This document shows, one piece after another, positions 7,790 through 16,444 of a stretch of 22,371 nt of DNA. Under the pieces are notes generated by a model. That model ran no database searches. It saw only the letters and a program-made list of their open reading frames with translations, and was not told the DNA's origin. Where the stretch lies: assembly GCA_031290325.1 (NCBI GenBank), contig JAITNU010000102.1, positions 1 through 22,371 of the forward strand. Direction: 5' to 3'. The position numbers were made by a program, and so were the translations under genes. Source of the DNA: Treponema sp. GTDB lineage: Bacteria > Spirochaetota > Spirochaetia > Treponematales > Breznakiellaceae. The stretch's first letter is position 1. Each line of letters begins with the position of its first letter.

Positions 7790-8608
7790 CTATTGCAGTG
7801 CCTTATCAGCCTGACCTGTAAACCACTTTAATATGGCATCGGTTCTGGTGGAGAAGGATTTCCCGATCTGCTCTTTCATTCCGGGGATGGAAACGGCTTG
7901 CGCCAGGGATGCCACGTAAATCAGGAGCTGGTCCTCTGCGTCGAATACGGCAATGACCGACCGGAGCTTATGCTTGCCTATGGCGGGGATTATCCCAATG
8001 GTCATGGCGGTGAGGTTCTGCTGGACAAAAATCAACGCATCAGATAGGGCATGGTACTCATATTGATAGATAGTATCCCCAAAGGTGAGGTCCTTTTGAC
8101 GGGCGTACAGCATCAATTCCGCCGGCGCCCGGGGATAAACAGGATCCACCTGGGGCCGTTTGGTATCAGGCCCGTCAATCACCGTGGAGGTTTCATAGAA
8201 GGTCCGCATGGTTTTACGGCTGGAAGAATAGTACTGAATCCCCGCAAGGGTACTCAGGGCCAGGGCGCTATTAAAAAGTGCCGTCCTTTCGGTTTCACTC
8301 CAGCGGGGATAGGCCGAAGCAGCGGGCTTTTTATACAGGGAAAGACTTTCCGCAAGGATGACGGCATCCAAATCCTGCAGGGCAGTATCAACCAGGGCCT
8401 GAATCGCCCCTTGCCGGGGGATCAAAAGGGGCTGGGAAGCCTTAAACTGTAGCTCCCTCAGGGTTCCCTGGCCGATGAGCGCCACCTTGAGTTCCGGCCC
8501 CATCAATTCTTCAAGGGACAGAGAAAACCCCGGTATGGCGGCCATCAAAAACAGCCAGCCATACCAGAAACGTCTCAGAGCATGAAGGGGGGAAAAAAAG
8601 CGTTTCAC
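7790..8608 (-). CDS. Exported protein of unknown function, distal gene of the yidC-jag cluster
   Basis: This 272-residue product starts at GTG 8608, with GGTGAG just upstream. The N-terminus is basic, then hydrophobic (WYGWLFLMAAIPGFSLS), as in an uncleaved or cleaved signal; there is no lipobox Cys, so a soluble periplasmic protein is likely. The rest is mixed alpha/beta with no enzyme motif I can name. There is a helix-rich region at 60-100, then a beta-rich part, then a final helix. A hydrophobic stretch near residues 196-208 (QQNLTAMTIGIIPAIG) could be buried or a membrane hairpin. It follows jag after 29 bp on the same strand, so it probably belongs to the rpmH-yidC operon. I take it to be a conserved spirochaetal protein, but I cannot assign a function. 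Confidence 0.75.
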   Translation of the reverse strand: MKRFFSPLHALRRFWYGWLFLMAAIPGFSLSLEELMGPELKVALIGQGTLRELQFKASQPLLIPRQGAIQALVDTALQDLDAVILAESLSLYKKPAASAYPRWSETERTALFNSALALSTLAGIQYYSSSRKTMRTFYETSTVIDGPDTKRPQVDPVYPRAPAELMLYARQKDLTFGDTIYQYEYHALSDALIFVQQNLTAMTIGIIPAIGKHKLRSVIAVFDAEDQLLIYVASLAQAVSIPGMKEQIGKSFSTRTDAILKWFTGQADKALQ

Positions 8609-8637
8609 AAGCTCACCGGTTTCATACCATGTATCCC

Positions 8638-9354
8638 TTACCTGTTACCCCGATAATAGACCCGGACCTGTTTGTAAAGGCCCTCTCCCTCACTCTTTGT
8701 TTCCACATCGGAAATATCATTCAGGGTAGTGTGGATGAGGCGACGATCAAAGGGATTCATCGGTTCCAGCAGTATGGAACCCCGGTTTTCCCGCACCCGG
8801 TCGGCTACGGTATAGGCCAGGCGAACCAGGGATTCCTCCCGGCGGATCCGGTAATTCTCGCTGTCCAGAATGATCCGTATATCTTCCCGGCCCAATCTTC
8901 CGGCATAGATGTTTGCCAGGAGTTGCAGGGCATCCAGGTTTTTCCCTTTTTTCCCAATCAGAATAGAAGAAGATTCCGAATCAATCCTAAACCCGATCTT
9001 GCGTCCTTCCCGGAAAAGGACCACCACGGTTCCTCCGTATCCCATGCGTTCGATGATCCCTTCCACAAATTCGATCATCTTCCCCTCAAAATCATGTTGA
9101 GCATCAGAATTGTCAAACGCCATCTTAAGCACAGGCCTTTCTGGAGGGGGACCGGCCTCTCCGGCAGTCCGGGGTGCGGACGTACCCGCAGGATCATCTG
9201 TGTGGACCTTGATCTTCACATACCCTTTCCTGAACAAGCCTCCCCGCTGAGTCTCCAAAATTTCCACATCAAAGGCGTCCTTTTCGAGACCCAGGGCTTC
9301 TGCCGCCCTATCAATTGCCTCTTTTTCGGTACGACCTTCAAATTCATATACCAT
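8638..9354 (-). CDS. jag: Jag/KhpB RNA-binding protein (Jag_N, KH, R3H)
   Basis: Three modules are visible in 238 residues. A Jag_N domain (1-52) contains the characteristic EILETQRGGLFRKGYVKIKV. An acidic/Pro-rich linker (53-88) follows. Next is a KH domain (about 90-165) with the RNA-contacting GKKG loop at 134-137. Last is an R3H domain (about 170-236) with the Arg-x3-His signature at R204/H208. Relatives bind RNA, often with KhpA, and influence cell elongation and division; the gene is widely coupled to yidC. Here it follows yidC after 31 bp. The ATG at 9354 is preceded by GAGGAG at eight bases. All conserved residues appear intact. The full length with Jag_N makes KhpB/Jag more likely than a stand-alone R3H protein. 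Confidence 0.92.
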   Translation of the reverse strand: MVYEFEGRTEKEAIDRAAEALGLEKDAFDVEILETQRGGLFRKGYVKIKVHTDDPAGTSAPRTAGEAGPPPERPVLKMAFDNSDAQHDFEGKMIEFVEGIIERMGYGGTVVVLFREGRKIGFRIDSESSSILIGKKGKNLDALQLLANIYAGRLGREDIRIILDSENYRIRREESLVRLAYTVADRVRENRGSILLEPMNPFDRRLIHTTLNDISDVETKSEGEGLYKQVRVYYRGNR

Positions 9355-9385
9355 ACTATCACTCCTCGTGAAAGAAATTGCTTAA

Positions 9386-11233
9386 CTAACGCCGCTTCTT
9401 TTTCTTTTTCGGTGCAATCACCGGCTCAGGATTTGAAGCAGCCATGCTTGCCCGCCTTCGGGCCAAATATTTGTTAATAGCCAACTGCTGAACCATGGAT
9501 AACAGGTTGGACAGGATCCAGTACACGAGCAAGCCTGAAGGCACATCATAGAGCATGAAGAAAAAGATGATAGGCATGGCATAGAGCATCATCTTCATCT
9601 GGGCATTGCCCTGCTGATCCGGGGTCTGGGTTACTTTTCCAAAGAGCAGTTGGGAGCCGACATAAATGAAGGGCAGGAGCCGGATATTGCTCCACCCCAG
9701 AAGGGGTATGCGGAAGGGCGCAAAGTTCCACACCGATTCCGGAAGGGAAAGGTCGGGAATCCACACCGGAATGAACATGGCCCCCCGCAGATCAAAGTGG
9801 TTGTTGAAGAGGTTGTACATTGCAAAGAAAATCGGTATCTGCAGGATCATGGGAAGGCACCCTGCCAGAGGATTATACCCCTCTTGTTTATACAATTCCG
9901 CCATTTTGGTGTTCATCTGGGTGGGGTTATCTTTGTATTTTTCCTGGATCTCCTTGATCTTGGGGGACAGGCTCTGCATACGCAGGGTCGATTCAGATCC
10001 CTTCTTGGTCAGGGGGAAGAGTATCAGCTTCACCAGCAGGGTAAGGAGGATAATGGCCACCCCGTAATTCGGAATGATCCGGTAGAACATCATCAACAGC
10101 CATTTGAGGCCCGTTTCCAGGGGACCCAGGAACCCGCTGGTATTGGCTACCTTGATGAGTTCCATATCCCGGATGTTATAGCTATTATTGCCGTTATTAT
10201 AAATCATCAGGGATTCCTGGTTTTTAGGCCCCAGGTAAAAGCGGTAGATATCCTCAAACCGGGAGGTATTCGAGCTGGGACGGATAATATACAGCCGGGA
10301 AGCATCGGGAATACCCGGCTCAGGCTGGGCGGAAAAAACCAGCTCGTATTGATTGGTATAGGGAAGGGCGATAAAGGTGAAGTATTTCCCCGTAATGGCT
10401 GCCCAGGTGGGCCGGTTAGCAATGATCGCGGGATTGTTGGCGTTTACCTTTTCCTGTTTCTGTTTGCCGTTAGCATAGGTATAATAATGCCGGTACTCAT
10501 AGCGCTGGTCCAGTTTTTCAAACTTAGGCCCAATCTGGGGGCCAAAACCCAAAGTATACGCGACGCCGGAGAAATTAAAGGATGATACCGAATAAGCGCC
10601 GTCCAGGGTGATGGCCAACTCAAACATATATTCATCGGGCTTAAAATCATACCGTTTGGTGAGACGGAACCGGGAGCCGCTCCCTCCGTCAGTGCCATTC
10701 GGAACATCGTTTCCGGCAATGGTCTTCGTACCGGTCCCGGGAATCACGAAATCCCGGTAAAATTCGACCGAATATTCGGAGAGGCGTTTTACCGTAAAGT
10801 AAGAACTGAGCGGCTGGGTACTGATATTGCCAAAAGCCACCGTAAAGGCATGGGACTCCTTATTACCGGGAAGCACCATCTCAACAAAATCATCCCGGTC
10901 ATTGTGTTTCTTTAACTTATAGGAAACCACGTCTCCCCCGGCATTGGAAAGGATCACCTTCATCAGGGTGGTATCTATGATCACCCGCTCCTCGGCAAGG
11001 GCATCAGGCGCCGGTTCCTCCACTCCCAAAACCTCACCGCTCTCCGGTAAAATCTCGGCAAAAGGCGATCCGGTATCAGCTACGGCTGTAGAGGTTTCGT
11101 CTACAAGCGACTGTTCTCCCGATGAGACCCCCCGGGCAGGCTCCCGAGGAGGGAAAAAGATACCCTGAATGATATAATATCCTGCTATAACAACGACCGA
11201 AAGTACAACGGCCAGTAATGTTCGCTTTTCCAT
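9386..11233 (-). CDS. yidC: Membrane protein insertase YidC
   Basis: YidC inserts and folds inner-membrane proteins, alone or with SecYEG. The frame is open to 11320, but the ATG at 11233 (MEKRTLLAVV) has GAGGAG in front and begins with the expected first membrane helix, giving 615 residues. A large periplasmic domain (about 60-360) follows, as in Gram-negative YidC, then the conserved five-helix core from about 370 to 590 (GLKWLLMMFYRIIPNYGV; NPLAGCLPMILQIPIFFAMY; DVPSGLLVYWILSN). The tail is strongly basic (APKKKKKRR), typical of forms that contact the ribosome. The groove residue that is Arg in E. coli and B. subtilis appears to be Lys402 (LVKLILFPLTK). It sits between yidD and jag in the usual order. 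Confidence 0.96.
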   Translation of the reverse strand: MEKRTLLAVVLSVVVIAGYYIIQGIFFPPREPARGVSSGEQSLVDETSTAVADTGSPFAEILPESGEVLGVEEPAPDALAEERVIIDTTLMKVILSNAGGDVVSYKLKKHNDRDDFVEMVLPGNKESHAFTVAFGNISTQPLSSYFTVKRLSEYSVEFYRDFVIPGTGTKTIAGNDVPNGTDGGSGSRFRLTKRYDFKPDEYMFELAITLDGAYSVSSFNFSGVAYTLGFGPQIGPKFEKLDQRYEYRHYYTYANGKQKQEKVNANNPAIIANRPTWAAITGKYFTFIALPYTNQYELVFSAQPEPGIPDASRLYIIRPSSNTSRFEDIYRFYLGPKNQESLMIYNNGNNSYNIRDMELIKVANTSGFLGPLETGLKWLLMMFYRIIPNYGVAIILLTLLVKLILFPLTKKGSESTLRMQSLSPKIKEIQEKYKDNPTQMNTKMAELYKQEGYNPLAGCLPMILQIPIFFAMYNLFNNHFDLRGAMFIPVWIPDLSLPESVWNFAPFRIPLLGWSNIRLLPFIYVGSQLLFGKVTQTPDQQGNAQMKMMLYAMPIIFFFMLYDVPSGLLVYWILSNLLSMVQQLAINKYLARRRASMAASNPEPVIAPKKKKKRR

Positions 11234-11277
11234 ACGACTCCTCGGAGCACTATGCTCAAGGCACAGCGCCCCCTTAA

Positions 11278-11496
11278 TTAAGGTACCGGATCGTAGCCAC
11301 CCGGATGAAAGGGATGACAACGCAGGATACGTTTGACGGCCAAAACAAGGCCCCGGAATATGCCGTATCGCTGTACCGCTTCATACGCATAAGCAGAACA
11401 GCTCGGAACATACCTGCAACATGCGGGAAAATGGGGCGAAACGGCATTCTGATAACAACGAATCACAAAAAGAACCACATTCCGCAACAATACCAT
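11278..11496 (-). CDS. yidD: Membrane protein insertion efficiency factor YidD
   Basis: This 72-residue protein carries the whole family signature: an amphipathic N-terminal helix (VVLFVIRCYQNAVSP), then CCRYVPSCSAYAYEAVQRYG with the conserved Cys, Pro-Ser and Ser-Tyr, then RCHPFHPGGYDPVP at the C-terminus. YidD is a small peripheral inner-membrane protein that helps YidC insert substrates. It starts three bases after the rnpA stop and ends 44 bp before yidC, the standard order. The length matches the core family without the long basic tail seen in some species. The Shine-Dalgarno is poor, so translational coupling to rnpA is likely. Confidence 0.93.
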   Translation of the reverse strand: MVLLRNVVLFVIRCYQNAVSPHFPACCRYVPSCSAYAYEAVQRYGIFRGLVLAVKRILRCHPFHPGGYDPVP

Positions 11497-11499
11497 GAG

Positions 11500-11862
11500 T
11501 TAGTTTCCATGCAAACCGGCTTTAGAAAACAAAATCTTCAACTGTTCCATCCGAACCGCAAAAACATCTTTCTGAACAGCGCCCTTTGCCGGATACACCA
11601 GCAAAACCACATCATAACCCGGCTTCAGGGCGTGGCGTATATGCCGGTATGCTTCCCGGCCAAGCCGTCGGGCACGGTTCCGTTCCACTGCGTTTCCAAA
11701 ATGCCGTGCAAAGGTAAAAGCAATCCGGTTATAGGGCAATCTATTCTGCACCATAAACAACTTCGCACCGAAACAGGTAACACTTTTCCCCCGCTTAAAT
11801 ACTTCCCGTATCTCGTTTCTGCTCTTTAACCGTTCCCCCCGCCTGAACCGGAAAGACACCAT
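11500..11862 (-). CDS. rnpA: Ribonuclease P protein component
   Basis: This small basic protein of 120 residues assists the RNase P RNA in removing 5' leaders from pre-tRNA. The RNR motif is at residues 61-70 (RNRARRLGRE), preceded by RIAFTFARHFGNAVE, the usual helix that binds the pre-tRNA leader and catalytic RNA. The N-terminus (RFRRGERLKSRNEIREVF) is typical. The ATG at 11862 comes one base after the rpmH stop (TAG-G-ATG), so initiation probably depends on ribosomes terminating on rpmH. The C-terminal part after about 105 is variable in the family. No anomalies. Confidence 0.95.
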   Translation of the reverse strand: MVSFRFRRGERLKSRNEIREVFKRGKSVTCFGAKLFMVQNRLPYNRIAFTFARHFGNAVERNRARRLGREAYRHIRHALKPGYDVVLLVYPAKGAVQKDVFAVRMEQLKILFSKAGLHGN

Positions 11863-11863
11863 C

Positions 11864-12019
11864 CTAATAGGGCTTCTTTTCGTCAGAAGCGCTGAGTTTA
11901 ATCCGCCCCTTTGCCCGGCGGCGCTTTAATACAAGCCGCCCCCCACGGGTCTGCATCCGGGCACGGAACCCGAATTTTCGATTACGCTTTACTTTACTGG
12001 GTTGATACGTCCGTTTCAT
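11864..12019 (-). CDS. rpmH: Ribosomal protein bL34
   Basis: This 51-codon gene is short but unmistakable. It begins MKRTYQPSKVKRNRKFGF, continues with RARMQTRGGR and LKRRRAKGR, and ends IKLSASDEKKPY. bL34 is a basic protein of the large ribosomal subunit. The extension of a few residues after KGR is a little longer than in the shortest family members. The start ATG at 12019 has AAGGAGAT upstream at normal spacing. It is the first gene of the rnpA-yidD-yidC-jag run and has a strong promoter about 30-60 bp upstream. In many bacteria dnaA lies on the other side; here lon does, as in treponemes where the origin lies elsewhere. Confidence 0.96.
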   Translation of the reverse strand: MKRTYQPSKVKRNRKFGFRARMQTRGGRLVLKRRRAKGRIKLSASDEKKPY

Positions 12020-12049
12020 AAGAACATCTCCTTGCTGTATTTTAAAAGT

Positions 12050-12078
12050 AGTATAAAGAAATCAATACGGTGGGTCAA
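12050..12078 (-). promoter_or_regulatory. Sigma70-type promoter of the rpmH operon
   Basis: TTGACC (12078-12073), an exact 17-bp spacer and TATACT (12055-12050) on the minus strand. The predicted start near 12043 leaves a leader of about 24 nt that contains the AAGGAG ribosome site. It lies 32 bp beyond the lon stop codon with no terminator between, so lon transcripts may also read through. Confidence 0.75.
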
Positions 12079-12109
12079 GTGCTCCATAACGGTACCATGG
12101 TTAATGCCC

Positions 12110-14596
12110 CTAATGCAAGGGCCTGCATCCTTCGTATCCGTGTTTTTTTCGATGCCGCAGGCTTACCGGCCTGACAGCGGTCTTGATTGATCCGGCAGGT
12201 TTACGAATACCTTCATCAAACAGTATGGCAAAGGCATCCTCAGCCTTTTCCACAAACTCCACCGCAATGGAGGACCTGACATCCCCATCCAGCTCGGCCC
12301 AATCCTCCCGGTTGTCCTCTGGGAGCAGGACCCGTTCCATGCCGTTTCGTATGGCGGCCAGGAGCTTTTCCTTGAGTCCCCCAATGGGAAGGATCCTGCC
12401 GGTAAGGGTGAGTTCCCCAGTCATGGCAATACCTGCCTTGGGAGGCGCTTCACAGAGCGTGGAAAGGAGGGAGGCCGCCAGGGTGATACCTGCGGAAGGG
12501 CCGTCCTTGGGTATGGCCCCCTCGGGAACATGGACGTGAAAATCGGTTTTCCCCAGATCCTCCACGAGAAATTCATAGCCATCCTGGATGCTCCGCAGGT
12601 ACGAGAGGGCAATCCGGGCGCTTTCCTTCATCACATCCCCGATGTTGCCGGTGATGATGAGTTCCCCGTTCCCTTCAAAGCGGCTGGTTTCCACCGGCAG
12701 TATTGTGCCCCCGGTTTCAGTCCAGGCAAGCCCATAGGAAACCCCGATCCGCGCTTCCTTGAAGACCACGTCGTTCTTGTATTTCCGCCTGCCCAGGAGC
12801 TTTTCCAAATCCTCCTGATCAACGGCCTTATGGAAGGAGGTGATGGGCTTTTCCGGATCCTTTCCATATTCATCCTTCACCGCGTCCCGGGCAATACGCC
12901 GGACACAACGGGCAATCTCCCGCTCAAGTCCCCGTACCCCTGATTCCATGGTCCAGTGGCGGATGATTTCCCGGATGGTCTCATCGGTAAAGGTGATAGT
13001 TGCCGCTCCAAGCCCGTTCTCCCCCAGTTCTTTGGGCACGAGAAATTGCTGGGCTATAGCCAGCTTTTCATTCTCACCATAACCGGGGATCTCGATTATC
13101 TCCATACGGTCCAACAAGGGATAGGGCAGGTTATGCAGGGAATTGGCAGTGGTGATGAAGAGTACCTTGGAAAGGTCATAGGCCACTTCCATGTAGTGAT
13201 CCGTAAAAGTCGAATTTTGCTCCGGGTCAAGTACCTCAAGCAGGGCCGATGCGGGATCACCCCGGAAATCACTGGAAAGTTTATCGATTTCATCCAGCAG
13301 AAATACCGGGTTTATGGTCCCGGCCTTGCATATAGACTGGATGATCTTCCCTGGCAAGGCCCCTACATAGGTTTTCCGGTGTCCCCGTATCTCCGCCTCG
13401 TCCCGCACCCCCCCCAGGGATATCCGCACAAAACGCCGGCCCAAGGCCCGCGCCACGGACTTACCCAGACTCGTTTTCCCCGTGCCCGGAGGCCCCACAA
13501 AACAGAGTATGGGCCCTTTGATACCTGATTGGGTGTTTTCCAGGGAGACCAGTTGACGAACCGCGATAAATTCCAGGATCCGTTCTTTTGCCTTCCGCAT
13601 ATCAAAATGATCTTCATCGAGTATCTGTTCCGCTTTCCCCAGGTCCCCCACATCGGCGCTGTATTCACTCCAGGGCAAGTCCGCGATCCATTCCAGGTAG
13701 CCCCGGAGGACCCCCGCTTCAGGGGACAGGGGCTGGAGTTTCCGTAAACGGGTAATCTCCTTCTGAGCCTTGAGGAGCACCTCTTCACCAGGGTGCTTTT
13801 CTTCGATAGAACGCTCAAGTTCGGCGAATTCATCCTCTCCCTCGTTCTTCCCCAGTTCCTTGTGTATCTCTTTGAGCTGTTCATGGAGGATGTATTCCCG
13901 CTGGTTCTTTTCCATGCGGGTCTTGACCTTGCCGCTGATGTTCTTCTGAATACCGAAGATTTCATTTTCCAGTTCCAGGGTTTCAAGGAGGGTATCAAGC
14001 CGTTCGCCAGGATCCCGAATGCTGAGGAGAGATACTTTTCGATCCGCCTTAATAACCAGGGCATTACAGATGAGATTCGCGAGGCGTTCGACACTTTCGG
14101 TTTTTTCCACTGCCGTGATGGTATCGTTGTTTACCTTTTTGGAGAGTTCCGCGTATTGGATAAAAGATTTTTGGACCGCCCGTATCAGGGCACTAACTTC
14201 AGGACTCGCCGGCTCTTCTGAAACCGCCTTGATAGGTTCGACCCGGACCACAGCAACATCGGTGTTCCGTACCGAAGATACAATAAGCCCCCGGTATTCT
14301 CCCTGGAGTACCACCCGGAAGGTACTGTCCGGAAGCCGTAAATGCTGAACAATCCTGACCACCGTGCCTGCGGCATAGGTCTCGCCCCGCTCCTGGTTTT
14401 TAAAACACGCTGCAAAGAGGCGCATATCCCGTTTCAGGGCCTCATCAACGGCGATGATGCCCATTTTATAGGTGATAAACACCGGTACCACGGTCTGGGG
14501 AAAGAGCACCAATTCCCGAAGGGGAAGCAGGGGAAATTCCTCCACTTCAGGTTTCTTTTTCAAGGGTATTCCTTTCAGGGAAGAAAGGAAATTCAT
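12110..14596 (-). CDS. lon: ATP-dependent protease Lon
   Basis: This is an 828-residue LonA-type protease that unfolds and degrades damaged and regulatory proteins in the cytoplasm. The N-terminal substrate domain begins at PLLPLRELVLFPQTVVPVF. The AAA+ module carries Walker A GPPGTGKTS, the conserved SLGGVRDEAEIRGHRKTYVG, and Walker B VFLLDEIDK. The proteolytic domain has the nucleophile Ser701 in PKDGPSAG and the partner Lys744 in GGLKEKLLA, the Ser-Lys dyad. The C-terminus (RHRKKHGYEGCRPLH) is an additional basic tail. The start overlaps the clpX stop by 4 bp (ATGA). It is the last gene of the tig-clpP-clpX-lon operon, so all four quality-control factors are probably expressed together. 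No CIRCE or other heat-shock operator is evident. Confidence 0.96.
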   Translation of the reverse strand: MNFLSSLKGIPLKKKPEVEEFPLLPLRELVLFPQTVVPVFITYKMGIIAVDEALKRDMRLFAACFKNQERGETYAAGTVVRIVQHLRLPDSTFRVVLQGEYRGLIVSSVRNTDVAVVRVEPIKAVSEEPASPEVSALIRAVQKSFIQYAELSKKVNNDTITAVEKTESVERLANLICNALVIKADRKVSLLSIRDPGERLDTLLETLELENEIFGIQKNISGKVKTRMEKNQREYILHEQLKEIHKELGKNEGEDEFAELERSIEEKHPGEEVLLKAQKEITRLRKLQPLSPEAGVLRGYLEWIADLPWSEYSADVGDLGKAEQILDEDHFDMRKAKERILEFIAVRQLVSLENTQSGIKGPILCFVGPPGTGKTSLGKSVARALGRRFVRISLGGVRDEAEIRGHRKTYVGALPGKIIQSICKAGTINPVFLLDEIDKLSSDFRGDPASALLEVLDPEQNSTFTDHYMEVAYDLSKVLFITTANSLHNLPYPLLDRMEIIEIPGYGENEKLAIAQQFLVPKELGENGLGAATITFTDETIREIIRHWTMESGVRGLEREIARCVRRIARDAVKDEYGKDPEKPITSFHKAVDQEDLEKLLGRRKYKNDVVFKEARIGVSYGLAWTETGGTILPVETSRFEGNGELIITGNIGDVMKESARIALSYLRSIQDGYEFLVEDLGKTDFHVHVPEGAIPKDGPSAGITLAASLLSTLCEAPPKAGIAMTGELTLTGRILPIGGLKEKLLAAIRNGMERVLLPEDNREDWAELDGDVRSSIAVEFVEKAEDAFAILFDEGIRKPAGSIKTAVRPVSLRHRKKHGYEGCRPLH

Positions 14597-15846
14597 GCGC
14601 TCTTCTGGAACGAATGAATTTCAGGAGATTCGAATTTCTCTACCACTTCCTTGGTGATGATCACCTCTTTACTGCCCTTCATAGAAGGAATTTCAAACAT
14701 GATGTCGGTCATGAGTTTTTCAACAATGGCCCGCAGTCCCCGGGCGCCGGTCTTCTGCTTGATCGCCGTGTCCGCAATGGCATTGATGGCCCCTTCGGTG
14801 AATTCCAGCTTAACATCATCAATGGCCAGGGACGCCTGATACTGCTTAATGATGGCGTTCCGGGGTTCAGTGATGATCCGTTTCAGGTCATCCCGTTTCA
14901 GTTCCTCAAGGTTCACGGTGATGGGAAGCCTTCCGATGAATTCAGGGATCATGCCAAAGTGGATAAGGTCATCAGGATGGAGGGCCTCATACAGTTCCTT
15001 GAGGTCCTTTTCCCGGGTATCCCGTATATCGGCGCCAAAGCCCATGGGGTGCTGTACCACCCGGCGTTCGATGAATTTCTCAAGTCCCACAAAGGCCCCG
15101 CCACAGATGAAGAGGATATCCGTGGTATTGATACGGATCATCTCCTGGTTCGGATGCTTCCGCCCACCCTGGGGAGGCACCGACGCGATAGTCCCCTCAA
15201 TGATCTTGAGGAGGGCCTGCTGCACCCCTTCGCCAGATACATCCCGGGTGATGGACACATTCTCCCCTTTTCGGGCGATCTTGTCGATCTCGTCGATGTA
15301 GACGATACCCCGTTCTGCCGCGGCAATATTGTTCCCTGCGCTCTGGATGAGTTTGAGGAGGATGTTTTCCACATCCTCCCCCACATACCCCGCTTCAGTG
15401 AGGGTCGTGGCATCTACAATGGCAAAGGGCACCTTCAACTTCCGCGCCAGGGTCTTGGCGAGGAGGGTCTTCCCCGTTCCCGTCGGCCCGATGAGGAGGA
15501 CATTGGATTTCTCAATCTCCACATCATCCGGATCTTTGGCAGGATTGGCTATCCGTTTATAGTGATTGTACACCGCCACAGAAAGGGCCTTTTTCGCGTT
15601 ATCCTGACCGATGATGAACAGATCCAGATAGGATTTAATTTCCTTAGGGGTGGGTATATCCCCGGTGAACTGAGAGGAAAGCTCGTGATCCTCTTCGGAA
15701 AGGATCTTGCGGCACACCTCTACACATTCATCACAGATAAATACATCATTCGGCCCGGCAATGAGACGCCTGGCCATATCGGCGCTTTTCCCGCAAAAAG
15801 AGCAACACCGCTCAACTGCACTGGAACCACTACGAAGCCGTGCCAT
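14593..15846 (-). CDS. clpX: ClpXP unfoldase subunit ClpX
   Basis: The 417-residue product is an AAA+ hexameric unfoldase that feeds tagged proteins to ClpP. The N-terminal zinc-binding domain has Cys15-x2-Cys18 and Cys38-x2-Cys41. Walker A is GPTGTGKT (120-127); pore loop 1 is GYVGED; Walker B is IVYIDEID; an RKH loop (GGRKHPN) is present. The tripeptide that docks on ClpP, usually IGF, reads MGF within HPMGFGADI, a conservative variant. Its start ATG at 15846 overlaps the last 17 bases of clpP and has AAGGAAG just upstream inside clpP. The stop overlaps lon. This tight arrangement implies coupled expression with its protease partner. Confidence 0.97.
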   Translation of the reverse strand: MARLRSGSSAVERCCSFCGKSADMARRLIAGPNDVFICDECVEVCRKILSEEDHELSSQFTGDIPTPKEIKSYLDLFIIGQDNAKKALSVAVYNHYKRIANPAKDPDDVEIEKSNVLLIGPTGTGKTLLAKTLARKLKVPFAIVDATTLTEAGYVGEDVENILLKLIQSAGNNIAAAERGIVYIDEIDKIARKGENVSITRDVSGEGVQQALLKIIEGTIASVPPQGGRKHPNQEMIRINTTDILFICGGAFVGLEKFIERRVVQHPMGFGADIRDTREKDLKELYEALHPDDLIHFGMIPEFIGRLPITVNLEELKRDDLKRIITEPRNAIIKQYQASLAIDDVKLEFTEGAINAIADTAIKQKTGARGLRAIVEKLMTDIMFEIPSMKGSKEVIITKEVVEKFESPEIHSFQKSA

Positions 15847-16444
15847 GTTTCTTCCTTATTAATATCGAATCCGCCACACCATAGGCAATCGCATCCTCAG
15901 CGGACATGTACAAATCACGCTCCATATCGAAGGCAATGGTATCCACATCTTTACCGGTATGTTTCGCAAAATACGCAATGGTGAGCTTTTTAAGTCTGAT
16001 AATCTCTTTGGACTGAATCCCAATATCCCGGGCCTGCCCCTGGGCGCCACCCCAGGGCTGATGAATGAGTACCCGTGAGGAAGGGAGTACCACCCGCTTG
16101 CCTGCGGTGCCGGCAGTTAGGATGAGGGCGCCCATGCTTGCGGCCTGACCCAGGCAGATAGTCTGGACATCGCACTTGACGTACTGGATGGTGTCGTAAA
16201 TCGCGAGGCCCGCAGTGACTGACCCTCCCGGAGAATTGATATACAGGTTTATATCCTTTTCCGTATCCTGTCCGTCCAAAAAGAGTAACTGGGCTACCAC
16301 AAGATCCGCGGTAAGATCGTTAATTTCCCCATCTACAAACACAATCCGGTCCTTGAGCAGGCGGGAATAAATATCATAGGATCGTTCCCCCATGCCGGTT
16401 TGTTCTACCACGATGGGGACGAGACTATTCATGTTTTCATTCAT
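15830..16444 (-). CDS. clpP: ATP-dependent Clp protease proteolytic subunit ClpP
   Basis: This 204-residue serine peptidase forms the tetradecameric barrel that degrades substrates delivered by ClpX. The catalytic triad is complete: Ser103 in QAASMGA, His128 in LIHQPWGG, and Asp177 in ERDLYMSAEDA. The oligomerisation helix around 133-155 (GAQGQARDIGIQSKEI) is as expected. A short propeptide is plausible at the N-terminus, with the mature region starting near PIVVEQTGMGERSYDIYSRL. The first ATG overlaps the tig stop as ATGA; a second ATG four codons later is possible. Length and motifs are ordinary, so it should be the housekeeping ClpP1 type. The C-terminus overlaps clpX. Confidence 0.97.
   Translation of the reverse strand: MNENMNSLVPIVVEQTGMGERSYDIYSRLLKDRIVFVDGEINDLTADLVVAQLLFLDGQDTEKDINLYINSPGGSVTAGLAIYDTIQYVKCDVQTICLGQAASMGALILTAGTAGKRVVLPSSRVLIHQPWGGAQGQARDIGIQSKEIIRLKKLTIAYFAKHTGKDVDTIAFDMERDLYMSAEDAIAYGVADSILIRKKHGTAS

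Noticed and set aside
12080..12110. A terminator between lon and the rpmH promoter
   Set aside because: The inverted sequence around CCATGGTACC gives only an imperfect stem and has no T-run.
14614..15984. A 456-codon plus-strand frame opposite clpX
   Set aside because: It is long only because clpX is GC-rich with few antisense stops. ClpX motifs are complete on the minus strand, and no plus-strand ribosome site or family match is seen.
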